Positions 43,634 to 55,269 of a DNA stretch of 64,000 bases are shown piece after piece (position 1 is the first letter of the stretch; each line of letters starts with the position of its first letter). The stretch is from Lolium rigidum. Lineage: Eukaryota > Streptophyta > Magnoliopsida > Poales > Poaceae. The position numbers and the translations under genes were made by a program. The notes below the pieces were generated by a model, which searched no databases, was not told the origin of the DNA, and saw only the letters and a list, made by a program, of their open reading frames with translations. The stretch is taken from assembly GCF_022539505.1 (NCBI RefSeq), contig NC_061514.1, positions 40,908,869 to 40,972,868 of the forward strand, read 5' to 3'.

Positions 43634-46600
43634 CACACTTTGACACATATCATAGGTCCACATGCAAGGTTTTGTGGGGTTCCGGTGCTCCGGCGGTCGT
43701 TATCCCCCTCCTCCCCCAAAACAGGCGGAACGCGTGCCCGGCGGGTCTACCCCCTAGATTTCTCCGCGCGAGGGTGCACCAATGTAACTTTTCATTCTTT
43801 TAGGTTTGTTTAGTACATATACACATGGAGAACCAAGATTGGGACCCTTTGGCACATATACCCGCAGCTCGAGCCATTATCACACGATCGACGATGTGCC
43901 TGATCTACTGGTTAGGGTTAGGTGTAGGGTTAGGGCTAGGGTTTAGGGGCTAGGGCTAGGGTTTAGGTTAAAGGGTAAGTATTTATGGTTAGGTATAGGT
44001 TTAGGGTTTAGGGTTAGGGTTAGGGTTTATGATGCATGGTTCTGCAGCTCCGCGTCGTGGTTTAGGGTTTTAGAGGGGTTTAGGGCTCGAAGCCTCCCCA
44101 GTTTAGGGTTTAGGGTTTAGGGGAGCTACTTTTGCACCATTAGACCTTGCTCCACACTTTGACACATATCATAGGTCCACATGCAAGGTTTGGTGGGGTT
44201 CCGGTGCTCCGGCGGTCGTTATCCCCCTCCTCCCCCCAAAATAGCGGAACGCGTGCCCCGGCGGGTCTACCCCCCTAGATTTCTCCGCGCGAGGGTGCAC
44301 CAATGTACTTTTTCATTCTTTTAGGTTTGTTTAGTACATATACACATGGAGAACCAAGATTGGGACCCTTTGGCACATACACCCGCAGCTCGAGCCATTA
44401 TCACACGATCGACGGTGTGCCTGATCTACTGGTTAGGGTTAGGTGTAGGGTTAGGGCTAGGGTTTAGGGGCTAGGGCTAGGGTTTAGGTTAAAGGGTAAG
44501 TATTTATGGTTAGGTATAGGTTTAGGGTTTAGGGTTAGGGTTAGGGTTTATGATGCATGGTTCGCAGACTCCGGCGTCGTGGTTTAGGGTTTTAGAGGGG
44601 TTTAGGGCTCGAAGCCTCCCTAGTTTAGGGTTTAGGGTTTAGGGGAGCTACTTTTGCACCATTAGACCTTGCTCCACACTTTGACACATATCATAGGTCC
44701 ACATGCAAGGTTTGGTGGGGTTCCGGTGCTCCGGCGGTCGTTATCCCCCTCCTCCCCCAAAACAGCGGAACGCGTGCCCGGCGGGTCTACCCCCTAGATT
44801 TCTCCGCGAGGGTGCACCAATGTAACTTTTCATTCTTTTAGGTTTGTTTAGTACATATACACATGGATAACCAAGATTGGGACCCTTTGGCACATATACC
44901 CGCAGCTCGAGCCATTATCACACGATCGACGATGTGCCTGATCTACTGGTTAGGGTTAGGTGTAGGGTTAGGGCTAGGGTTTAGGGGCTAGGGCTAGGGT
45001 TTAGGTTAAAGGGTAAGTATTTATGGTTAGGTATAGGTTTAGGGTTTAGGGTTAGGGTTAGGGTTTATGATGCATGGTTCTGCAGCTCCGGCGTCGTGGT
45101 TTAGGGTTTTAGAGGGGTTTAGGGCTCGAAGCCTCCCCGCTTAGGGTTTAGGGTTTAGGGGAGCTACTTTTGCACCATTAGACCTTGCACCACACTTTGA
45201 CACATATCATAGGTCCACATGCAAGGTTTGGTGGGGTTCCGGTGCTCGGCGGTCGTTATCCCCCCTCCCCCAAAACAGCGGAACGCGTGCCCCGCGGGTC
45301 TACCCCCTAGATTTCTCCGCGCAGGGTGCACCAATGTACTTTTTCATTCTTTTAGGTTTGTTTAGTACATATACACATGGAGAACCAAGATTGGGACCCT
45401 TTGGCACATACACCCGCAGCTCGAGCCATTATCACACGATCGACGGTGTGCACGATCTCTCGGTTAGGGTTAGGTGTAGGGTTAGGGCTAGGGTTTAGGG
45501 GCTAGGGCTAGGGTTTAGGTTAAAGGGTAAGTATTTATGGTTAGGTATAGGTTTAGGGTTTAGGGTTAGGGTTAGGGTTTATGATGCATGGTTCTGCAGC
45601 TCCGGCGTCGTGGTTTAGGGTTTTAGAGGGGTTTAGGGCTCGAAGCCTCCCCAGTTTAGGGTTTAGGGTTTAGGGGAGGTACTTTTGCACCATTAGACCT
45701 TGCTCCACACTTTTACACATATCATAGGTCCACATGCAAGGTTTGGTGGGGTTCCGGTGCTCCGGCGGTCGTTATCCCCCTCCTCCCCCCAAAACAGCGG
45801 AACGCGTGCCCGGCGGGTCTACCCCTAGATTTCTCCGCGCGAGGGTGCACCAATGTAACTTTTCATTCTTTTAGGTTTGTTTAGTACATATACACATGGA
45901 GAACCAAGATTGGGACCCTTTGGCACATATACCCGCAGCTCGAGCCATTATCACACGATCGACGATGTGCTCGATCTACTTGGTTAGGGTTAGGTGTAGG
46001 GTTAGGGCTAGGGTTTAGGGGCTAGGGCTAGGGTTTAGGTTAAAGGGTAAGTATTTATGGTTAGGTATAGGTTTAGGGTTTAGGGTTAAGGTTAGGGTTT
46101 ATGATGCATGGTTCCGCAGCTCGCGTCGTGGTTTAGGGTTTTAGAGGGGTTTAGGGCTCGAAGCCTCCCTAGTTTAGGGTTTAGGGTTTAGGGGAGCTAC
46201 TTTTGCACCATTAGACCTTGCTCCACACTTTGACACATATCATAGGTCCACATGCAAGGTTTGGTGGGGTTCCGGTGCTCCGGCGGTCGTTATCCCCCTC
46301 CTCCCCCAAAACAGCGGAACGCGTGCCCGGCGGGTCTACCCCCTAGATTTCTCCGCGCGAGGTGCACCAATGTACTTTTTCATTCTTTTAGGTTTGTTTA
46401 GTACATATACACATGGAGAACCAAGATTGGGACCCTTTGGCACATACACCCGCAGCTCGAGCCATTATCACACGATCGACGGTGTGCCCGATCTATCGGT
46501 TAGGGTTAGGTGTAGGGTTAGGGCTAGGGTTTAGGGGCTAGGGCTAGGGTTTAGGTTAAAGGGTAAGTATTTATGGTTAGGTATAGGTTTAGGGTTTAGG

Positions 46601-49600
46601 GTTAGGGTTAGGGTTTATGATGCATGGTTCTGCAGCTCCGGCGTCGTGGTTTAGGGTTTTAGAGGGGTTTAGGGCTCGAAGCCTCCCCAGTTTAGGGTTT
46701 AGGGTTTAGGGGAGCTACTTTTGCACCATTAGACCTTGCTCCACACTTTGACACATATCATAGGTCCACATGCAAGGTTTGGTGGGGTTCCGGTGCTCCG
46801 GCGGTCGTTATCCCCCTCCTCCCCCAAAACAATGGAACGCGTGCCCAGCGGGTCTACCCCCTAGATTTCTCCGCGCAGGGTGCACCAATGTAACTTTTCA
46901 TTCTTTTAGGTTTGTTTAGTACATATACACATGGAGAACCAAGATTGGGAACCTTTGGCACATATACCCGCAGCTCGAGCCATTATCACACGATCGACGA
47001 TGTGCCTGATCTACTGGTTAGGGTTAGGTGTAGGGTTAGGGCTAGGGTTTAGGGGCTAGGGCCAGGGTTTAGGTTAAAGGGTAAGTATTTATGGTTAGGT
47101 ATAGGTTTAGGGTTTAGGGTTAGGGTTAGGGTTTATGATGCATGGTTCTGCAGCTCCGGCGTCGTGGTTTAGGGTTTTAGAGGGGTTAGGGCTCGAAGCC
47201 TCCCCAGTTTAGGGTTTAGGGGAGCTACTTTTGCACCATTAGACCTTGCTCCACACTTTGACACATATCATATGTCCACATGCAAGGTTTGGTGGGGTTC
47301 CGGTGCTCCGGCGGTCGTTATCCCCCTCCTCCCCCCAAAACAGCGAAACACGTGCCCCGTCGGGTCTACCCCCCTAGATTTCTCCGCGCGAGGGTGCACC
47401 AATGTAACTTTTCATTCTTTTAGGTTTTTTAGTACATATACACATGGAGAACCAAGATTGGGACCCTTTGGCACATATACCCGCAGCTCGAGCCATTATC
47501 ACACGATCGATGATGTGCCTGATCTACTGGTTAGGGTTAGGTGTAGGGTTAGGGCTAGGGTTTAGGGGCTAGGGCTAGGGTTTAGGTTAAAGGGTAAGTA
47601 TTTATGGTTAGGTATAGGTTTAGGGTTTAGGGTTAGGGTTAGGGTTTATGATGCATGGTTCTGCAGCTCGGCGTCGTGGTTTAGGGTTTTAGAGGGGTTT
47701 AGGGCTCGAAGCCTCCCGGTTTAGGGTTTAGGGTTTAGGGGAGCTACTTTTGCACCATTAGACCTTGCACCACACTTTGACACATATCATAGGACCACAT
47801 GCAAGGTTTGGTGGGGTTCCGGTGCTCGGCGGTCGTTATCCCCCTCCTCCCCCAAAACAAGCGGAACGCGTGCCCCGGCGGGTCTACCCCCTAGATTTCT
47901 CCGCGCGAGGGTGCACCAATGTACTTTTTCATTCTTTTAGGTTTGTTTAGTACATATACACATGGAGAACCAAGATTGGGACCCTTTGGCACATACACCC
48001 GTGACTCGAGCCATTATCACACGATCGACGGTGTGCCCGATCTCTTGGTTAGGGTTAGGTGTAGGGTTAGGGCTAGGGTTTAGGGGCTAGGGCTAGGGTT
48101 TAGGTTAAAGGGTAAGTATTTATGGTTAGGTATAGGTTTAGGGTTTAGGGTTAGGGTTTATGATGCATGGTTACTGCAGCTCGGCGTCGTGGTTTAGGGT
48201 TTTAGAGGGGTTTAGGGCTCGAAGCCTCCCGGTTTAGGGTTTAGGGTTTAGGGGAGCTACTTTTGCACCATTAGACCTTGCACCACACTTTGACACATAT
48301 CATAGGTCCACATGCAAGGTTTGGTGGGGTTCCGGTGCTCCGGCGGTCGTTATCCCCCTCCTCCCCCCAAAACAGCGGAACGCGTGCCCGGCGGGTCTAC
48401 CCCCTAGATTTCTCCGCGCGAGGGTGCACCAATGTACTTTTTCATTCTTTTAGGTTTGTTTAGTACATATACACATGGAGAACCAAGATTGGGACCCTTT
48501 GGCACATACACCCGCAGCTCGAGCCATTATCACACGATCGACGGTGTGCTCGATCTCTCGGTTAGGGTTAGGTGTAGGGTTAGGGCTAGGGTTTAGGGGC
48601 TAGGGCTAGGGTTTAGGTTAAAGGGTAAGTATTTATGGTTAGGTATAGGTTTAGGGTTTAGGGTTAGGGTTAGGGTTTATGATGCATGGTTCTGCGACTC
48701 GGCGTCGTGGTTTAGGGTTTTAGAGGGGTTTAGGGCTCGAAGCCTCCCGAGCTTAGGGTTTAGGGTTTAGGGGAGCTACTTTTGCACCATTAGACCTTGC
48801 TCCACACTTTTACACATATCATAGGTCCACATGCAAGGTTTGGTGGGGTTCCGGTGCTCGGCGGTCGTTATCCCCCTCCTCCCCCAAAACAGATGGAACG
48901 CGTGCCCGGCGGGTCTCCCCCCTAGATTTCTCCGCGCGAGGGTGCACCAATGTAACTTTTCATTCTTTTAGGTTTGTTTAGTACATATACACATGGAGAA
49001 CCAAGATTGGGACCCTTTGGCACATATACCCGCAGCTCGAGCCATTATCACACGATCGACGATGTGCTCGATCTACTTGGTTAGGGTTAGGTGTAGGGTT
49101 AGGGCTAGGGTTTAGGGGCTAGGGCTAGGGTTTAGGTTAAAGGGTAAGTATTTATGGTTAGGTATAGGTTTAGGGTTTAGGGTTAGGGTTAGGGTTTATG
49201 ATGCATGGTTCTGCAGCTCCGGCGTCGTGGTTTAGGGTTTTAGAGGGGTTTAGGGCTCGAAGCCTCCCCAGTTTAGGGTTTAGGGGAGCTACTTTTGCAC
49301 CATTAGACCTTGCTCCACACTTTGACACATATCATATGTCCACATGCAAGGTTTGGTGGGGTTCCGGTGCTCCGGCGGTCGTTATCCCCCTCCTCCCCCC
49401 AAAACAGCGAAACGCGTGCCCCGTCGGGTCTACCCCGCTAGATTTCTCCGCGCGAGGGTGCACCAATGTAACTTTTCATTCTTTTAGGTTTTTTTAGTAC
49501 ATATACACATGGAGAACCAAGATTGGGACCCTTTGGCACATATACCCGCAGCTCGAGCCATTATCACACGATCGACGATGTGGCTGATCTCTCGGTTAGG

Positions 49601-51606
49601 GTTAGGTGTAGGGTTAGGGCTAGGGTTTAGGGGCTAGGGCTAGGGTTTAGGTTAAAGGGTAAGTATTTATGGTTAGGTATAGGTTTAGGGTTTAGGGTTA
49701 GGGTTAGGGTTTATGATGCATGGTTCTGCGGCTCGGCGTCGTGGTTTAGGGTTTTAGAGGGGTTTAGGGCTCGAAGCCTCCCGGTTTAGGGTTTAGGGTT
49801 TAGGGGAGCTACTTTTGCACCATTAGACCTTGCACCACACTTTGACACATATCATAGGACCACATGCAAGGTTTGGTGGGGTTCCGGTGCTCGGCGGTCG
49901 TTATCCCCTCCTCCCCCAAAGCAGATGGAACGCGTGCCCCGGGGGTCTACCCCCTAGATTTCTCCGCGCGAGGGTGCACCAATGTACTTTTTCATTCTTT
50001 TAGGTTTGTTTAGTACATATACACATGGAGAACCAAGATTGGGACCCTTTGGCACATACACCCGCAGCTCGATCCATTATCACACGATCGACGGTGTGCC
50101 TGATCTACTGGTTAGGGTTAGGTGTAGGGTTAGGGCTAGGGTTTAGGGGCTAGGGCTAGGGTTTAGGTTAAAGGGTAAGTATTTATGGTTAGATATAGGT
50201 TTAGGGTTTAGGGTTAGGGTTTATGATGCATGGTTCTGCAGCTCCGGCGTCGTGGTTTAGGGTTTTAGAGGGGTTTAGGGCTCGAAGCCTCCCCAGTTTA
50301 GGGTTTAGGGTTTAGGGGAGCTACTTTTGCACCATTAGACCTTGCACCACACTTTGACACATATCATAGGTCCACATGCAAGGTTTGGTGGGGTTCGGTG
50401 CTCCGGCGGTCGTTATCCCCTCCTCCCCCCAAAACAGCGGAACGCGTGCCCGGCGGGTCTACCCCCTAGATTTCTCCGCGCGAGGGTGCACCAATGTACT
50501 TTTTCATTCTTTTAGGTTTGTTTAGTACATATACACATGGAGAACCAAGATTGGGACCCTTTGGCACATACACCCGCAGCTCGAGCCATTATCACACGAT
50601 CGACGGTGTGCTCGATCTCTCGGTTAGGGTTAGGTGTAGGGTTAGGGCTAGGGTTTAGGGGCTAGGGCTAGGGTTTAGGTTAAAGGGTAAGTATTTATGG
50701 TTAGGTATAGGTTTAGGGTTTAGTGTTAGGGTTAGGGTTTATGATGCATGGTTCTGCAGCTCCGCGTCGTGGTTTAGGGTTTTAGAGGGGTTTAGGGCTC
50801 GAAGCCTCCCGGTTTAGGGTTTAGGGTTTAGGGGAGGTACTTTTGCACCATTAGACCTTGCTCCACACTTTTACACATATCATAGGTCCACATGCAAGGT
50901 TTGGTGGGGTTCCGGTGCTCCGGCGGTCGTTATCCCCCTCCTCCCCCCAAAACAGCGGAACGCGTGCCCCGGCGGGTCTACCCCCCTAGATTTCTCGCGC
51001 GAGGGTGCACCAATGTAACTTTTCATTCTTTTAGGTTTGTTTAGTACATATACACATGGAGAACCAAGATTGGGACCCTTTGGCACATATACCCGCAGCT
51101 CGAGCCATTATCACACGATCGACGATGTGCCTGATCTACTGGTTAGGGTTAGGTGTAGGGTTAGGGCTAGGGTTTAGGGGCTAGGGCTAGGGTTTAGGTT
51201 AAAGGGTAAGTATTTATGGTTAGGTATAGGTTTAGGGTTTAGGGTTAGGGTTAGGGTTTATGATGCATGGTTACTGCAGCTCGGCGTCGTGGTTTAGGGT
51301 TTTAGAGGGGTTTAGGGCTCGAAGCCTCCCCAGTTTAGGGTTTAGGGTTTAGGGGAGCTACTTTTGCACCATTAGACCTTGCTCCACACTTTGACACATA
51401 TCATAGGTCCACATGCAAGGTTTGGTGGGGTTCCGGTGCTCCGGCGGTCGTTATCCCCTCCTCCCCAAAACAGCGGAACGCGTGCCCCGTCGGGTCTACC
51501 CCCCTAGATTTCTCCGCGCGAGGGTGCACCAATGTAACTTTTCATTCTTTTAGGTTTGTTTAGTACATATACACATGGAGAACCAAGATTGGGACCCTTT
51601 GGCACA
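43634..51606. repeat. ~516-bp tandem array with telomere-like TTTAGGG/TTAGGG blocks, 15 units plus a partial
   Basis: Unit starts (CACACTTTGACACATATCAT or close variant) are at 43634, 44153, 44675, 45191, 45706, 46224, 46742, 47252, 47771, 48284, 48803, 49316, 49836, 50348, 50864 and 51385; spacing is 510-522, mean about 517. Each unit has a ~300-bp unique part and a ~200-bp part with about 16 TAGGG cores, half of them exact TTTAGGG, all G-rich on the plus strand. The last unit breaks at about 51606. Frames of 60-100 codons recurring here are repeat artefacts. It is not a chromosome end: it is internal and flanked by one transposon. Confidence 0.95.
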
Positions 51607-51844
51607 TGGTAGCCTCCGGCGGTTGTTCTCCCCCTCGTCACCTCAAAACAGCGGTATTGTGTGTGCACCGACAGTTATTGTTAGGATTTAGGCGATCGAG
51701 TTTTGCACCCCTATAGTTATAAGAAAACATGGTAAGAACATTATTAAAAAGTACTCATGCATGTTGGAAAAACAGGTTTAATTTAATTTGAAATAAAACT
51801 AAATTTTCACATATGAAAATTGAAATTGTAAAATAAAAAAAACG
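51607..51844. other. Right edge of array and AT-rich spacer
   Basis: A short diverged half-unit (CCTCCGGCGGTTGTTCTCCC and CAAAACAGCGG) fades into AT-rich DNA, mirroring the left edge. Confidence 0.5.
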
Positions 51845-51995
51845 TTGCCGTGCACTAGCGCACGGCAAAGGACAAGGGCGCACGGCAAAGAGCCGTTGCC
51901 GCACGGCAAAGCCTTGCCGCACGGCAAAGAGCTCTGGCGCACGGCAAAGCCTTTGCCGCACGGCAAAGGTTATCGCGCGCACGGCAAAGACCATT
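51845..51995. repeat. Second GCACGGCAAAG block of the CACTA element
   Basis: Starts GTTGCCGTGCACTAGCGCAC, close to the sequence just inside the element's left terminus (42665), and holds seven GCACGGCAAAG copies. It therefore looks like a duplicate of the subterminal region placed on the far side of the array. Confidence 0.8.
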
Positions 51996-52948
51996 TGCCG
52001 CCGCCTCACCTCCGCCGCCGCCGTCCGCTGCCCCGCCCACGCCTCACCTCTCTCCCTACCCTCCCGAGCCCCACCCGCGCCGCCGGAGTCGCCCACGCCG
52101 CCACCGCCGCGGGCCCCTCCCCTGGCTGCTGCTGCCGCGCGCCCCTGGGTGCTCTCGGCGGCTCGCGCGCCGGCCAGCTGCTGCTCGCCCGCCGGCCAGT
52201 TGCTGGTGCTGCTCGCCCGCCCTGGCCCCTGCCCTCCTCCTCCACCTCGGCCAGCTGCTGCTCGCGCGCCGGCCTTGTGCTGGTGCTGCTCGTCCGCCCC
52301 GGCCGGCCCCTGCCCTCCTCCTCCACCTTGGCCGGCTGCCCCCTCCTCCACCTCGGGCCCTGTCCTCCTCCTCCACCTCGGCCGGCTGCCCCCCTCCTCC
52401 ACCTCGGCCCCTGCAAAATCGACCGGAGGTTAGTTGTAATGATGTAGTGTGCTAGAAATTATTTGTAATGATGTAGTGCTAGAAATTATTTGTAATCGAC
52501 CGGAGGGACTAGCTCTTTAGGTTAGTTGTAGTTGTAATTATTTGTTGGTAGTGATGTAGTGCTAGAAATTATTTGTAGGTTAGCTATGTAGGTAGTTAAA
52601 ATAAATATGCATGCTAATTGTTGTAGTTTTTCTCATTATGCGGACGATGTTTCGAGGTGGACACGAGGGCCTGCGTTGTCGTGGTGCTTGATGAGCGTTG
52701 CTCGGAGGGACCTTTTTCCGGAGTGGATTTTGCCGGAGGGTTGTTGATCTTCTTCGCCGGTCGTCGATCATGCTTCGAGGGTGAGAATCCGTTCGCCTCT
52801 CTTGTACCTAGGTTTTTTTGTGTCTAGATCACCAAGTACTGTCGCGATACCTAGGCGTCTCTTCCCGACCGTAAGGGTTACGCGGATAAATATGCATTTG
52901 TGGTCTCGCATATTATGAACTCGTAACTCTTACGGCATTTATCGGGAC
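51996..52948. other. CACTA leader region
   Basis: GC-rich CTCCTCC/CTGCTGCTCG-type imperfect repeats (about 52010-52420) followed by an AT-rich part with four diverged copies of GATGTAGTG.GCTAGAAATTATTTGTA (about 52440-52580). No coding support; the long Gly/Arg-rich frame on the minus strand is compositional. Confidence 0.5.
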
Positions 52949-53163
52949 AGCCGGCGGATGCGTAGTTGGGTACGTTCTCCGTGCTCTACCCGATCCGAGA
53001 CAGGATTTCGGTAGCGCCTCCCCGTTGTTCTCCGGATGCACACCCCTCTCAGCTTTTTGCCGAGACGTGTATCGGGAGAGCAGCGGGGAGGTGCTGCCGA
53101 AATTCTGTCTCGGATCGGGGTAGAGCTGGGAGAACGTACTCAATCTACGGATCCGGCGGCTGC
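52949..53163. repeat. Inverted repeat in the CACTA leader, ~88-bp arms
   Basis: 52949-53034 pairs with the complement of 53074-53163 at about 85% identity, sharing GTACGTTCTCC, CGATCCGAGACAG.ATTTCGG and GC.CCTCCCCG, with a ~40-base loop. It lies about 110 bases upstream of the transposase ATG. I recall CGGCAGCACCTCCCC from leaders or introns of other grass CACTA elements. Confidence 0.8.
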
Positions 53164-53276
53164 TAGGAGCCCACCTAGTAGAGTTTCAGGTTGATCCACG
53201 CGTAAAAAAAATGATGCATTTATTCCTTATTTGATATATAAATGCTACGTTCGTCTGTTTTGTTGCTGATTAGAGG

Positions 53277-55090
53277 ATGGATAATCGTGGCTGGATGTAC
53301 GATGGCAGAATCAGTCAGTGGAACTATACTTGATGAATGGGGAGAAAAGACCGAGCAGGTTTGTGGATAGGGCGTTTGCCATCCCTAGCAGACCTATAAG
53401 TGTTTGGTGCCCTTGTAGTAAGTGCGCTAACCGAAAGGCACGGGACAAGGAAACTATGAGTATGCACTCGATCAAGTTTGGGTTCACACCGTCCTACAGG
53501 ATTTGGACTTACCATGGAGAAAAGGCAAAGAACGTGCTATGAAGGAGGTGCGGCAGATTCAACCTAGGGGGAATATGACACTTGGTTTTGATAGGTGCTT
53601 AGAAAACTTGGCTAATGGTAATGTGCTCGAAAGCCCTCATGTAGAGGTGGAGACACCTCGGGATGCGGAGACAAGTGAGGACCCGGAGGAAAACATAAAG
53701 GAGTATTATGAGGCTCTGTTTGCTTCGCGAAACCCCTACATGAAAATACGGAGGTTACCCAACTCGGATGCCATCGCTCGCCTTATGGCCTTGAAGTGCC
53801 ATAGGAACTTGTGCGAGAGATGGGTTCGATGAACTTCGGTCATCGTAGGCAGCCTCTACGCCGAAAGGGCACCTCTTGCCGCAAAACTTCTACTATTCGA
53901 CCAAATTGCTCGGTGACCTTAAGATGTCATCTCAGCGAGATACACGCTTGTCCAAAGGGATGCATGCTATTCGGAGAGGAGCACGTCGACACAAATTATT
54001 GCATCAAATGCAATTCCTCTAGGTACTTTGAGGTAGACCGCAATGGTGATGGTCGGAAGAGGCAGACCACGGTTGCCAAGAATATCCTCCGCTATCTTCC
54101 GAGTTCTACCGAGGATCCAGCGGCTCTTCATGACCGAGGATACTGCCTGGCGGATGAGGTGGGCCGTGGAAGGAAACAGATACACCGACAAGATGATACA
54201 TCCGTCGGATGGTGCTGCATGGAAGAACTTTGTCAAGAAATTTCCACTGAAAGCGGGTGACCCGAGGAGCGTAGCGGTTGCGATATCAACCGATGGGTTC
54301 AATCCATATGGTATGTCGGCTTCGGTATACGGTTGTTGGCCGGTGTTTGTTATTCCCATGAACCTCCCCCTGGCGTCGCATGAGATCGGAGAACATGTTT
54401 GTGTCGATGATAATCCCGGGGCCCAAATACTCGGGCAAGAACATGAATGTGTACCTGGAACCGCTGGTGGATGACTTGGTTCGTGGCTGGGAAGGTCGCG
54501 GGATCCGAACATATGACGCATCAAAGAAGGAGTACTTCGATATGTATGTGTGGTACCACACGTCCACGCATGACCTGCCGGCACGTGCTTTGTTCACGCG
54601 GGTGGTGTACACATGGGAAGTGGCCTTGCCCACAGTGCGGAGCGGGCCGTGACTTTCTTCACGGCTAAACAAGGGAGGCAAGTATTCATGCTTTGATGAA
54701 GCTCGACAGGTTCCTTGAGCGGAGGCATGCATACGGAGTGATGTAAAGAGTTTCAAGAAAGGCCGTGTTGTCCGTGGCCCGAAGCCAATTCGAAGACCGG
54801 AGACGGAAATCAAGGCCGAGTTAGATGCTCTTCAGCCTAGCCACGATGGGAATGGTTTCTTGGGATATGGGGAGACACACCAATGGACTCACAAGCCGTG
54901 CTTATGGAAGCTCCCTTACTTTGAGTTTCTCGAGCTCCGCATAACATTGATGTAATGCACACCGAGAAGAATATCGAGTGAAGCCATTTGGAGCACGATT
55001 GTGGACACCGAGAAGACGAAGGATAACATAAAGGCTCGAATTGATCAAGAAATGTGGTGTGATAGGCCGGAGTTGAACATGCAGCCACCT
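53277..55090 (+). pseudogene. CACTA TNP2-type transposase, frames broken
   Basis: The ATG at 53277 opens MDNRGWMYDGRIS, the start of the transposase-associated domain. After a shift it continues with VDRAFAIPSRPISVWCPCSKCANRK and the ending IWTYHGEKAKN (Cys pair plus HGE). A linker with YYEALFASRNP follows, then the TNP2 core: KGCMLFGEEHVDTNYCIKC, RYTDKMIHPSDGAAWKNF, VAISTDGFNPYGMSASVYGCWPVFVIP, then MNVYLEPLVDDLVRGWEGRG and later a WTHKPCLWKLPYF-like piece. This enzyme cuts the element out at its CACTA ends. At least six frame changes or stops make it non-functional as assembled. Introns explain some but not all. Confidence 0.9.
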
Positions 55091-55269
55091 CATGGTGCCA
55101 AAAAACTTGGACTAAGCCACACGCTCCAGTTCATGCCTCACAAAGGCCCAAAAAGGAGGTCTTCCAATGGATGAAGGACTCCTTGTTTTTCCCCGATGGG
55201 TTCGCAGCCAAGCTTGGATGAGGGGTCTGAACATTGAAACAGCTGCGAGTACAAGGACTGAAGAGTCAT

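Noticed and set aside
43574..51086. Recurring 60-100 codon frames such as those ending LDFSARGCTNV and FHSFRFV
   Set aside because: They recur at the 516-bp period of the array, shift with each indel and match no family, so they are by-products of tandem repetition.
43634..51606. Array as a true chromosome end
   Set aside because: It lies between halves of one transposon with unique sequence on both sides, and TAGGG tracts alternate with 300 bp of other sequence, unlike a terminal telomere.
43634..51606. CRISPR array
   Set aside because: Units are ~516 bp and contiguous, without short repeats separated by unique spacers; the genome is eukaryotic.
51755..52402. 215-codon Gly/Arg/Ala-rich minus-strand frame
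   Set aside because: Low-complexity translation of GC-rich leader repeats; overlapping frames on the other strand are equally open.
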